Assembly: GCF_010672525.1 (NCBI RefSeq)
Contig: NZ_JAAHGH010000017.1
Location: 1 to 64,000 of the forward strand
Source of the DNA: Okeania sp. SIO2B3
Lineage (GTDB): Bacteria > Cyanobacteriota > Cyanobacteriia > Cyanobacteriales > Microcoleaceae
Direction: 5' to 3'
Length of the DNA: 64,000 nucleotides
Below are positions 1 to 8,680 of the stretch, piece after piece. The notes below the pieces were generated by a model. It was not told where the DNA came from and did no database searches. It worked only from the letters and a program-made list of their open reading frames with translations. Numbering within the stretch: position 1 is the stretch's first letter; the number at the start of each line of letters is the position of its first letter. The position numbers and the translations under genes are program-made.

Positions 1-2
1 CA

Positions 3-3000
3 GTAATTGACGATAACTTAGTGCAACAATGGGAAACACAACTAAAGGCAGTACCAGAAATAGAACAAGTAGCAGTAGTAGTGCAACAGAAAATACCACA
101 TTTACCACCATTGCATATATCAGACTTGCTGCCATCAGACTTAGTTCCTGGAAATAGAATACTAACAGATTTAGTAACACATCCAACAAATCCATCTCTT
201 CAACCAGAAGATTTAGACTCAAAAGCACTCGCCCTCAGTGATGGAGGATTGTTGAATATCCCAGAAGATGCCCCCAGAACCTTGACAGAGGCTCTGATTA
301 AAACTGCTACTCAGTTCAAAGAACGCCAAATAATTTATGTACTGGCTGAAGGAAAAGCAGATTTTCAAACTTATGGTTCTCTGTTAGAAGAAGCAAAATC
401 AATCTTGAGTGGCTTGTACCAAATGGGTTTAACAGCAGGGAGTAGGGCAATTTTACAAATTCAATCCCTGCGAGATTACTTTCCCATATTATGGGCTTGT
501 ATTCTAGGTGGGATTAAACCAGTAACGGTAGCAGTAGCCAGTAAATATGAAGAAACAAATGCTGTTGTCAAAAAGTTGTATAGCACCTGGGAATTGCTGG
601 AACAGCCACCAATATTAGCAAGTGATTCTTTAATAGAACAGCTAAATGGCTTAAATAATTTCTTACCCGTGTCAAATTTGAAGGTAGTATCGGTGAGCGG
701 GTTACGCAATTATCCACCCACAGCAGAAATTCATAAAAGCCATCCAGATGATGTTGCTTTCTTTCAATTGACTTCAGGTAGTACAGGCGCGCCCAAATGT
801 ATTCAAGAAACCCATAGAGGAATTATTGCCCATATTCATGCAGCTCAACAGTTTAATGGCTATCTAGATAGTGATATATGCCTCAACTGGCTTCCTGTAG
901 ACCATGTAGTGCCAATTCTTACTACCCACTTGAAAGATGTTTATTTAGGATGTCAGCAAATTGAAGTAGCCACTGAAATAATTTTAGCTAACCCCTTAAC
1001 CTGGTTAGATTTAATTGAAAAGTATTGTGTGACTCACACTTGGGCACCGAATTTTGGGTTTAAATTAGTTAGTGATTCCCTGTTAAAAGTTCCAGGTAAA
1101 AGTTGGGATTTATCTTCAATTAAATTCCTGATGAATGCAGGAGAGCAAGTGACTTTACCAGTTGTACAAGAATTTCTGAATTTAGTGTCTCCTTATGGTA
1201 TAAAATCTCAAGCCATGCAACCAGCATTTGGTATGGCAGAGGTTTGTACTTGCATGACATATCAAAATCAATTTACACCGGAAACAGGAGTTCATCGAGT
1301 AGAGAAATCATCTTTGGGAGGTAAACTGCAAATTACTCAAGATGATGAGCGAGATACTATTGATTTTATTGATTTAGGTAAACCAGTTCCCGGAGTACAA
1401 ATTCGGATTACCGATCAAAATAATCAAGTGGTACCAGAAGGAGTGATTGGTCGGTTTCAAATTAAGGGAGCAGTTGTGACTCCAGGTTATTTGAATAATG
1501 CTAAAGCTAACGAAGAAGCATTTGTAGGAGATGGTTGGTTTAATTCAGGAGATTTAGGGTTTATAATTGATGGTCATTTGATTCTCACAGGAAGAGAAAA
1601 AGAGCAAATTGTGATTAATGGAGTGAATTATTATTGTTATGAAATTGAGGAAATTGTCAATCAAATAGAAGGAGTAGAACCAACTTATGTAGGAGCTTGT
1701 GGGTTGACATCAGATTCAAAAGGAACAGAAAAGTTAGCCATATTTTTTACACCACAAAACTCCAGCGGAGAAATAGATATAGAACTGATTAAAAAGATTA
1801 AAGGTAAAGTATCTGCCAATATAGGTATTAATGCAGATTATGTGCTGCCTTTAGAACGTCAAGATTTTCCGAAGACAACAAGTGGAAAAATTCAGCGTTC
1901 CCTAATGAAAAAAATGTTGGCGAAGGGTGATTTTGATGAGGTAATCAAGCAGCTCGATGTTAAAGAGGGAAATAGTAATACAATTCCTGATTGGTTCTAT
2001 GAAAAAGTATGGCGGAGAAAACAAGGATATTATCAACCACGAAAATTAGCAGAAATTGGGGTTGTTTTAGTATTTTTAGATGGCTTAGAATTAGGTGAAA
2101 AACTGTGTCATAAATTAGACAAAAATTCTCAAGTTTATGTGAAGGTAGAACAGGGAGAAACTTTCAAAAAGGTCAATGATAATCACTATATAATTGCTCC
2201 AGATGTCCGAGAAGATTATCAAAAATTATACGAGTCTCTAGCAGCAGAAAATCTCCAAATCGGAGCAATTATTCATCTGTGGCATTATGATAAATATGCA
2301 GGAGAAATTACTGACATAGAAACTATAGAAACAGCACAAAAAACTGGAATTTATAGCCTTTTATTTATATTACAAGCCTTTAGTAATCAAAGTGAAAATT
2401 ATCCAGTGCGACTGCTTTATGTCGCCAGTCATAGTCAGTCTCTGAATCCCAAAGAAGCCATTGCATATCAAAAAGCAACAGTACCAGGTTTACTAAAAAC
2501 TATTCCCCAGGAAATCCCCCACTGGAGTTGTAGGTATCTAGACATACCACAAGAATCATTAGATGTCAATAGCGATCAGATACTTGAGGAACTAACTATT
2601 GATGCCAAAGATTCAGAAGTGGCTTATCGAGATGGAGAGCGTTGGGTATCAGGTCTGGAGAAAATTAACCTGTCTTCTTCACCTAAACAATCATTACCAT
2701 TCAAAGCAGAAGGCACTTACCTGATCAGTGGCGGTTTAGGAGGAATTGGTGTCGAAATTGCCAAGTATCTCCTGCAACATTATCAGGCTAAATTATTGCT
2801 GTTAGGTCGTACACCTTTACCAGAAAGCAACAGTTGGCAAACCCATTTACAACAAGGAGGTAAACTAGCAGAGAAAATCGAAGCTTACCAACAATTACAA
2901 AAACTAGGTGGTGAGGTGATATACCTAGGGGTGGATATCTGCAATATTACAGCAGTGCAGGAGGTAGTAGAGCAAACCTTGTCTGGATGGAACACTCAAC

Positions 3001-4790
3001 AACTAGATGGAGTGATTCATTTGGCAGGGTTGATGCAAGAGCGCTTGCTGATGGAAGAAACACCAGAAAGTTTAGCTGAGGTGTTACACCCTAAACTCAT
3101 AGGTACTTGGGTATTACATCAATTGCAAGAATTGCAACCCAAAAGCTTGTTTATCAATTTTTCCTCTATTAATGGTTTCTTTGGTGGCACAACGGTGGGA
3201 GCTTATGGAGCAGCTAATAGTTTCTTGGATGCTTTCTCTTACTATCAACGCGATCGGAGTCAGTTACAGAGCTATTGTTTAGCTTGGAGTATGTGGGATG
3301 AAATGGGGATGAGTCGGGGTTATCAGATGAAGCAGTTAACTCAAGCTAAGGGTTATCTAGCTGTGGGATTATCTCAAGGTATGTCTTCACTCTTAGCTGG
3401 TTTATGCCATGATAAACCCTACTTGATGGTCGGTTTAGATGGTAGTAATCTTAATATCAGAAGGTTAACTGCTCCATCGGATAATCTGCAACAATTAACA
3501 GCTTACTTTACTACTAACGATAAAGGTAAACCAAATGTAAGTTCTCTGGATCATCAGGTATATGATGCGGTGGGTAAACCTAGTATTTGTACTGTGGTGG
3601 AGTTGCCACAAATGCCTTTGACTGAGACTGGGGAAATTGATGTAGGTTTACTTTCTGAGAGTAATTCGGGTCGTTCAACTCAAGAAAGGGTAAAGCCCAG
3701 GAATGATATAGAGCGTAAAATTGCTCAAATTTGGCAGGAGTTGCTTGGGGTGTCCCAGGTGGATATCTATGATAATTTCTTTCAATTAGGTGGGAATTCT
3801 CTTTTGACTACTCAAATGATTTCTCGCCTCCGACAAGCTTTGGGGAATGAACTGACTTTACAGCGCTTATTTGAGTCACCGACTATTGCTGGTATAGCTA
3901 AACATATTGAAGCGCTGCGTCAGTCTTCTCCAGATGAGAATAAATTTTCTCCTCTGTTTCCAATTAACCCAAATGGCTCCAAAGTCCCTATATTTTGCGT
4001 ACACCCTAGTAGTGGAATGGCTTTATCCTACTTTGAGTTAGCTAAATTATTAGGTGATGATCAACCATTCTACGGCTTACAAGCATTGGGTTTAGAAAAG
4101 GGGCAAGAACCTCTGACGCAAGTAGAAGATATGGCTACTCTGTATCTATCGGCTATTCGTCAGGTTCAGCAAAATGGTCCATACATTCTACTGGGTTGGT
4201 CTTTTGGTGGATATGTAGCCTTACAAATGGCTGATGAACTAATAACTCAAGGTGAACAAGTAGCTTTTCTAGGATTACTTGATACTTACGTTCCCTCTGA
4301 GTTACCTGATGAGCAAGTCCTGATGGAAAGGGGAGAAATAGTTGTGCCACTGTTTGGGGGAACAATTTCAATACCTGCTAAAGAATTTCAGCAACTTACT
4401 TCTAACGAACAAGCACTTTTCGTTATGAAGCAAGCTCAACAAGCTAAACTACTTCCGCCTGATTTTGAAGTGGATGATATTCAACGTCTCTTAGAACTTT
4501 TAAGATTAAATTTAAAAGCAATGGGTGGGTATTCTCCCCCTCCTTATCCAGGCCCTATAACTTTGTTCCGGGCGGAAAAAGGCTCCTTAGGACTCTCTCA
4601 AGAAGTCTTTGCTGCTATGGAACCAACTCTAGGTTGGGCAAAAACAATTGTGGGCAAGGTTGAGGTAGAAACTGTTCCTGGTTATCACGAATACATGGTC
4701 TATAATCCTAATGTCACAACTCTGGCTCAGAAATTGCAAGTTTGTATAGAGCGATCGCTCAAAATCCTTTCATTAATGGATAATGGATAA
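3..4790 (+). CDS. Assembly-line enzyme: AMP-ligase (A) - ketoreductase - ACP - thioesterase, 5'-partial
   Basis: The reading frame is open to the left edge, so the gene starts outside the window; the first internal start is a GTG at 21, and residue numbers count from it. Domains in order: an AMP-forming acyl/amino-acid ligase (about 75-640; P-loop LTSGSTGAPK near 250-259, and GDLGF plus TGREKEQI in its C-terminal half); a KR structural segment beginning near FYEKVWRR; a catalytic ketoreductase (GGLGGIG near 904-910, S-x12-Y-x3-N with Tyr1062); a carrier protein (LGGNSL, phosphopantetheine Ser1260); and a type I thioesterase (GWSFGG, Ser1394, Asp1421, His1556). There is no ketosynthase or condensation domain in the visible part. 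The inferred role is to activate one acid, reduce its keto group on the carrier and release it by the thioesterase. A-KR modules elsewhere make alpha-hydroxy acids from alpha-keto acids, but the substrate here is unknown. The stop codon lies inside a heptanucleotide repeat. Confidence 0.85.
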   Translation, partial: VIDDNLVQQWETQLKAVPEIEQVAVVVQQKIPHLPPLHISDLLPSDLVPGNRILTDLVTHPTNPSLQPEDLDSKALALSDGGLLNIPEDAPRTLTEALIKTATQFKERQIIYVLAEGKADFQTYGSLLEEAKSILSGLYQMGLTAGSRAILQIQSLRDYFPILWACILGGIKPVTVAVASKYEETNAVVKKLYSTWELLEQPPILASDSLIEQLNGLNNFLPVSNLKVVSVSGLRNYPPTAEIHKSHPDDVAFFQLTSGSTGAPKCIQETHRGIIAHIHAAQQFNGYLDSDICLNWLPVDHVVPILTTHLKDVYLGCQQIEVATEIILANPLTWLDLIEKYCVTHTWAPNFGFKLVSDSLLKVPGKSWDLSSIKFLMNAGEQVTLPVVQEFLNLVSPYGIKSQAMQPAFGMAEVCTCMTYQNQFTPETGVHRVEKSSLGGKLQITQDDERDTIDFIDLGKPVPGVQIRITDQNNQVVPEGVIGRFQIKGAVVTPGYLNNAKANEEAFVGDGWFNSGDLGFIIDGHLILTGREKEQIVINGVNYYCYEIEEIVNQIEGVEPTYVGACGLTSDSKGTEKLAIFFTPQNSSGEIDIELIKKIKGKVSANIGINADYVLPLERQDFPKTTSGKIQRSLMKKMLAKGDFDEVIKQLDVKEGNSNTIPDWFYEKVWRRKQGYYQPRKLAEIGVVLVFLDGLELGEKLCHKLDKNSQVYVKVEQGETFKKVNDNHYIIAPDVREDYQKLYESLAAENLQIGAIIHLWHYDKYAGEITDIETIETAQKTGIYSLLFILQAFSNQSENYPVRLLYVASHSQSLNPKEAIAYQKATVPGLLKTIPQEIPHWSCRYLDIPQESLDVNSDQILEELTIDAKDSEVAYRDGERWVSGLEKINLSSSPKQSLPFKAEGTYLISGGLGGIGVEIAKYLLQHYQAKLLLLGRTPLPESNSWQTHLQQGGKLAEKIEAYQQLQKLGGEVIYLGVDICNITAVQEVVEQTLSGWNTQQLDGVIHLAGLMQERLLMEETPESLAEVLHPKLIGTWVLHQLQELQPKSLFINFSSINGFFGGTTVGAYGAANSFLDAFSYYQRDRSQLQSYCLAWSMWDEMGMSRGYQMKQLTQAKGYLAVGLSQGMSSLLAGLCHDKPYLMVGLDGSNLNIRRLTAPSDNLQQLTAYFTTNDKGKPNVSSLDHQVYDAVGKPSICTVVELPQMPLTETGEIDVGLLSESNSGRSTQERVKPRNDIERKIAQIWQELLGVSQVDIYDNFFQLGGNSLLTTQMISRLRQALGNELTLQRLFESPTIAGIAKHIEALRQSSPDENKFSPLFPINPNGSKVPIFCVHPSSGMALSYFELAKLLGDDQPFYGLQALGLEKGQEPLTQVEDMATLYLSAIRQVQQNGPYILLGWSFGGYVALQMADELITQGEQVAFLGLLDTYVPSELPDEQVLMERGEIVVPLFGGTISIPAKEFQQLTSNEQALFVMKQAQQAKLLPPDFEVDDIQRLLELLRLNLKAMGGYSPPPYPGPITLFRAEKGSLGLSQEVFAAMEPTLGWAKTIVGKVEVETVPGYHEYMVYNPNVTTLAQKLQVCIERSLKILSLMDNG

Positions 4791-4808
4791 TGGATAATGG
4801 ATAATGGA
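4774..4808 (+). repeat. Heptanucleotide tandem repeat (TAATGGA x5)
   Basis: Five perfect tandem copies of TAATGGA run from 4774 to 4808. The repeat overlaps the 3' end of the assembly-line gene and supplies its last codons (SLMDNG) and its TAA stop at 4788-4790. Cyanobacterial genomes commonly carry such short tandem heptamers. Confidence 0.9.
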
Positions 4809-4811
4809 TAA

Positions 4812-5011
4812 TTACCTCTCCCTTTTAGGGAGAGGTAAGACCAATAAGGGAAAAATTTATTCTCTTGGTCGATTGGATCTGGCGCAGGTTTCGCAGCCAT
4901 CCCACCCTGCGGGAAGCTACGCTAACGACCGCTTTTTTCCCCTTTATTGGGAAGGCAGAGTCAGCTGAATTGTTTAATTATTTAATTATTTAATTATTAA
5001 TTATTCGGTAA
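4812..5011. repeat. Family D dispersed repeat, copy 1
   Basis: The element starts with TTACCTCTCC and ends TTCGGTAA. It carries a GC-richer core (GGCGCAGG, GCCATCCCACCCT, GCTACGCTAACGACCGC) found again at 20319-20380 and, inverted, at 48965-49090. An AT-rich run of TTTAATTA units sits before the right end. It fills the spacer between the assembly-line gene and the methyltransferase. It contains no gene. Confidence 0.7.
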
Positions 5012-5054
5012 AAATTGATGTAATGAACTCATAAACATAAATATTTGAATCCCT

Positions 5055-5870
5055 ATGTCTCAAATTACAAGTAAACTAACCGGTGTCTCTCGTACTATGG
5101 CCGCCACCCTGAAGACCAGAGCAGAAGAACAAGAGCGTCCTGACTGTCTGTTTCAAGACCCCTTAGCTGTACAGTGGCACAAACAATTGCCTCTAGATGA
5201 TGATATGGAAGCATCATATAATTTGGTAGGTGGTATATATCAAACCAGTTTGTCTACACGGTCTTATATTCATGACCAAATTACTTCTGGTCATATTGCT
5301 AACCATCCCCATCCTGTTGTTGTAGAATTGGGTGCGGGTTTATCTACTCGCTTTCACCGCATTGGACAGAATGTTAAATGTTGGCTAGACCTTGATTTAC
5401 CAGATGTAACAAATTTACGCCGTCAACTAGATTCTGAAACCGAGCAACACCAGTTTATTAGTGCTTCGATAATGGATTTTGACTGGATGAATTCTATTCC
5501 TGATGTGGGTTCTGAAAATATTTTATTCCTTGCAGAAGGCTTGCTCATGTACATTGAGCCAAATCAATTGCAGCAACTGGTTAAGGAAATGCGATCGCAT
5601 TTCCCTGGTGCAACTTGGGTAATGGATGTTATGGGTAATTCCTGTAAGTTATTATTAAATCAAGGGGCAGCTAAAATCGGAGCCCCACTTAAGTGGTTTG
5701 TGAAGAACGAACAAGACTTAGCCACCATGGGATTGCAAGTGGTCAATACTTGGCCTCTCTATAAACTATATCCAGAACGTTTTCCTTGGCAATGGCAACT
5801 ACCTTTGAAATTCCTTACCCAATTCCCCTACTTTCGTAATTTTTATCTAATTGTTGAAACTAAGCTATAA
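5055..5870 (+). CDS. SAM-dependent methyltransferase, Ppm1/LCM (TcmP-like) family
   Basis: The 271-residue protein has the layout of the leucine-carboxyl-methyltransferase/TcmP-like family, which O-methylates carboxyl or hydroxyl groups of small molecules or proteins. An N-terminal segment (RTMAATLKTRAEE, FQDPLA) is followed by the SAM motif VVVELGAGLSTRF near 88-100, an acidic loop LDLDLPDV, and FLAEGLLMYI near 158-167. It lies 264 bp after the assembly-line gene on the same strand, so tailoring of that product is a reasonable inference. The spacer holds a family D repeat, which may separate transcription. No good Shine-Dalgarno sequence precedes the ATG. A degenerate copy of its last 30 codons occurs at 9836-9931. 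Confidence 0.8.
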   Translation: MSQITSKLTGVSRTMAATLKTRAEEQERPDCLFQDPLAVQWHKQLPLDDDMEASYNLVGGIYQTSLSTRSYIHDQITSGHIANHPHPVVVELGAGLSTRFHRIGQNVKCWLDLDLPDVTNLRRQLDSETEQHQFISASIMDFDWMNSIPDVGSENILFLAEGLLMYIEPNQLQQLVKEMRSHFPGATWVMDVMGNSCKLLLNQGAAKIGAPLKWFVKNEQDLATMGLQVVNTWPLYKLYPERFPWQWQLPLKFLTQFPYFRNFYLIVETKL

Positions 5871-5964
5871 TTAGGTTTTGTTGCATGAAAGTTGCGATTA
5901 AGTATGAAGTTTAACGGTACGAGGTTAAGGTAGAAATTGTTCCTGGCGATCACGAATATATGCT

Positions 5965-6107
5965 TTACCGAAAAATTGTGGGTATGCGCCTCCCTTTTTA
6001 AAGGGATAAAAAGCGGTCTCCGGATGGCGAAGTCTCCTCGCTGGCCGACCATCGACCAAGAGAAAAGAGACTATTCCTTATTTCAAGCCTCCTTATTGCA
6101 GAGGTAC
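5965..6107. repeat. Family D dispersed repeat, copy 2
   Basis: The element begins TTACCGAAAAATTGTGGG, as at 6700 and (one mismatch) 48925, and ends near GCAGAGGTA. Its core has AAGCGGTC and a shuffled form of the GGATGGCGA/TCCTCGC motif of other D copies. It interrupts the thioesterase relic. Confidence 0.65.
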
Positions 6108-6180
6108 TGATAACTGATAACTGAAATGACCAACCTAGTGTAATACCAATTCCCATGCATTAATGCAAGACCTTGAGTAA

Positions 6181-6364
6181 TATCATGTCCGGTTGAACAG
6201 TTATAAATAAATAACGACGGAGTCCTCAGGAGTCAAGCCACCCCCGCCCCTCCCAGGAGGGGAAGGACCGAGTCAGGAGGTAAGAAGGAAGAAGGAAGAA
6301 GGAAGAAGAAGAACTGGAGTTGAAGGAGAAAGTTTTTTGATCACTAATTATCTGGACATGATAT
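6181..6364. repeat. Family A MITE-like element, uninterrupted copy
   Basis: The 184-bp element has terminal inverted repeats TATCATGTCCGG (left) and GGACATGATA (right) and is flanked by TAA on both sides, a likely 3-bp target duplication. Inside are a GC-rich CCCCTCCCAGGAGGGG module and a GAAGGAA heptamer run (6281-6308). It has no coding capacity. Its reverse complement matches the outer element at 21796-22509 and gives the empty sites for two insertions there. Confidence 0.85.
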
Positions 6365-6525
6365 AATACTTCAGTTATCAACTAATTAGCACAGGCCGAA
6401 TCATTTTTTTGCTAATTAGCAGCTCATTTAATGTTAATTATTCTTATGTTTACTTCCCCTCCCAGGAGAGGTTAGGGGTGGGTCCCCTGCTCAACAAAAT
6501 GTAGAAAAGTTTTTGAGAAATGATA

Positions 6526-6681
6526 TATAGCAATGAGCACTGGTATATTTACAAATTGCAGGAGGGGTCAAATAGCTAAAAGTCTTATATTATCGGCAAT
6601 TTATTCCCCTCCTGGGAGGGGGAGGGGCTAGGGGTGGGTTGCCTGTTGGCAGATGAGCTGTTGCCTGCGCACAGCGCTATA
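6526..6681. repeat. Family F MITE-like element, copy 1
   Basis: The ends are TATAGCAATGAGC on the left and GCACAGCGCTATA on the right. The internal sequence (GGTATATTTACAAATTGC, AGCTAAAAGTCTTATA) recurs at 49385-49500 and, inverted, at 22350-22482. This copy carries an extra GC-rich CCCCTCCTGGGAGGGG module. It is non-coding. Confidence 0.8.
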
Positions 6682-6699
6682 ACTACCCTGGCTCAAAAG

Positions 6700-6797
6700 T
6701 TACCGAAAAATTGTGGGTATGCGCCTCCCCTTTTAAGGGGATAATAAATAAAAATTTTCATCTGTTTGTCAATCCTCTTCTTTTCAAGGAGAGGTAA
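6700..6797. repeat. Family D dispersed repeat, copy 3 (short form)
   Basis: The 98-bp form runs from TTACCGAAAAATTGTGGG to GGAGAGGTAA without the GC-rich core. It is followed by tandem ATTATTC units (6797-6830). It lies directly after the ITTLAQKL relic. Confidence 0.7.
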
Positions 6798-6949
6798 TTA
6801 TTCATTATTCATTATTCATTATTCATTATTGAAAGATTTGTTTGGAGCAAGCTTAATTTGAAGGATTAGTTTTTATTTTCAAGCTTATTGCTATTTAGGA
6901 TGAGGAAGTGGTAGTGTAAAGGGGTGATAGCAAAAAAGTGGGCTATGTC

Positions 6950-6985
6950 CACTGAATTTCTATAAACTAGGAGGAAATAATTAAC
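6950..6985 (+). promoter_or_regulatory. Duplicated leader and strong RBS of lipase 1
   Basis: Positions 6950-7002 are identical over 53 bp to 8645-8697 ahead of the second lipase. The leader includes a strong Shine-Dalgarno sequence (AGGAGG) followed by an AT-rich spacer to the ATG. The identity stops within the first codons, so the leader moved with the gene or is under strong constraint. Confidence 0.7.
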
Positions 6986-7984
6986 ATGACAGTAGCACCT
7001 TATGATCGCAAGATATCTGAACTTCTCATACAGGCAGTATCACTTGCCTATCAACAATATTATCGTGAGGAATCTGAGGAGAAATCTGGCAATAACTATG
7101 ACGGAGACATCACTCAATTCCCTCTTTTTAAAACAGTTTTCAGTGAATATACTCAAGTAAGAAATTTTAAAAGTTATAACTCTGATCCAGAAAGCATGAA
7201 GGATGAGTTCGGTGATAAATTTCAGGATCTGGTCTATGATATAGAGAAGTTTTGTTATCCATCGATGCCCGAGAATCCAAGTGAATACAAAGAAGAGAAG
7301 TATTCTTCATACCTAGGTTTCCTACTGAAATCTAAGAAAAACAACATCATTGTCTTTCGAGGAGTGCGAACTCCATTTGAGAAGAAACAATCAATGATTT
7401 TCCCACAAGTTCCTTGTAAATTAGGGGGTAAATATGTCGGATATATTGCGTCAGGTGTTTCAGAAATGTACATGAAAAACCTATATAACAAAAGATCCTT
7501 ACAGGATCAGATGTCCCCATTGCTAAAAGAATTAGATAAAGATATACCTTGCTATATAACTGGTCATAGCTTTGGGGGAGCACTTGCTATCATAACAGCT
7601 CTTGAACTCGTAGAGACTTATGATATGAGTCCAGACAATGTATTTATGTACAACTATGGAGGGTCGGCTATAGGCGATCCTATATTTGCAAAGTATTACG
7701 ATGCTAAAGTTCCAAATAGCTATAGGGTTGTAAACACTAAAGACTTTGCACCAAATATTCCTAGCATGTTTGGGATTCTTCATATGGGTCCTAGTTACAA
7801 GTACCAACATGTAGGCCAAAAATGGTCTTTCAGAAAGGACGCTTACGTATATCCACAAAATGAGCTGGTTATTCTTCCAGAAAGGAATCATCTTGACATG
7901 GTTGCTTATAATAAAGGTGAACCTCAAGTAGACCCATATTATGCAGCTGTAGTCAACGAAAAAGAAAAATCTACGGATGAATAG
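6986..7984 (+). CDS. Lipase class 3 family alpha/beta hydrolase (paralogue 1)
   Basis: The 332-residue protein has the class 3 (Rhizopus/Rhizomucor type) lipase core. NIIVFRGVRTPFE lies near 113-125, the nucleophile elbow GHSFGG has Ser195, VNTKDFAPNIP carries a likely catalytic Asp, and a late HVGQ/HLDM segment has candidate His residues. The family hydrolyses acyl esters of glycerol or other lipids. No signal peptide is visible. The ATG at 6986 is fixed by AGGAGG just upstream. A paralogue follows at 8681 in the same direction, separated by a dead TnpB gene. The natural substrate cannot be read from sequence. Confidence 0.8.
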   Translation: MTVAPYDRKISELLIQAVSLAYQQYYREESEEKSGNNYDGDITQFPLFKTVFSEYTQVRNFKSYNSDPESMKDEFGDKFQDLVYDIEKFCYPSMPENPSEYKEEKYSSYLGFLLKSKKNNIIVFRGVRTPFEKKQSMIFPQVPCKLGGKYVGYIASGVSEMYMKNLYNKRSLQDQMSPLLKELDKDIPCYITGHSFGGALAIITALELVETYDMSPDNVFMYNYGGSAIGDPIFAKYYDAKVPNSYRVVNTKDFAPNIPSMFGILHMGPSYKYQHVGQKWSFRKDAYVYPQNELVILPERNHLDMVAYNKGEPQVDPYYAAVVNEKEKSTDE

Positions 7985-8349
7985 ACCCTTAAAGATACAA
8001 ATGAACTATATTTACGCTCTTGGATAACCCAGAGCTGTTTCATTCTAAACTGTGCCATTTTATGTATTTACAAAACCAGGTTATATCAAATCCGGTTAAA
8101 TACCCTGACAATCAATAGCTTAAAACCCTGATTATTACGTTATTGGATCTATGTGCAATTAGGCGGATTTGATATTATTTCAAGCTTTAGGAAATTTATC
8201 TTTCGCTGTCTGAAAATCAATAAATTTATCAAAATGTTGGCAGAAGACCGGCGCTCTCCGGTCACGGGAGCGTCGGGATGAATGCCAATCAATCTTGCGG
8301 TTTCACAGGCAATCTGTAAAAATGTGAACATAGAAAACCCAACAGGAAG

Positions 8350-8650
8350 ATGCTTGAAAAAGCGTACAAATTTAGGTTTTACCCAACTCCAGAACAGGAA
8401 AATCTGTTGCGGATCACATTGGGTTGTGTGCGTCTAATCTACAACAAAGCTTGAGCAGCTAGAACTACTGCATGGCATGAAAACCAAGAACGAGTAAGCT
8501 ACAAGCAAACACCTCAACTATGCTTACTTGTTGGAAAAAACAGCAAGATTTAGATTTTCTTGCAGAAGTCAGCAGTGTACCACAGACTTGAACCACGGCA
8601 CTTTAGTCATTGAAGATTTGAATGTTCGCGGGATGTTAGCTAAACACTGA
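8350..8650 (+). pseudogene. TnpB (IS200/IS605 accessory) remnant
   Basis: The start reads MLEKAYKFRFYPTPEQE and then LGCVRLIYNKA, the usual TnpB N-terminus, followed by an in-frame TGA. Frames then change, and a late segment reads LVIEDLNVRGMLAKH, the TnpB RuvC-II region. The middle and the C-terminus are missing. A hairpin-rich stretch at about 8245-8280 (CCGGCGCTCTCCGG) may be the element's left end. The following lipase leader duplication begins exactly at the last codons (CACTGA). Confidence 0.85.
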
Positions 8651-8680
8651 ATTTCTATAAACTAGGAGGAAATAATTAAC

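Larger units (their letters stand above)
5921..6705 (+). pseudogene. Remnants of a second thioesterase C-terminus, split by repeats
   Basis: Positions 5921-5968 read EVKVEIVPGDHEYMLY, matching VEVETVPGYHEYMVY around the catalytic His of the thioesterase at the end of the first gene. Positions 6679-6705 read ITTLAQKL, matching the following NVTTLAQKL. The two pieces are separated by family D, A and F elements. They appear to be the relic of a duplicated thioesterase end. No expression is expected. Confidence 0.7.

Noticed and set aside
7532-7927. 131-codon minus-strand frame
   Set aside because: Shadow of the lipase gene, whose GHSFGG and ribosome site support the plus strand.
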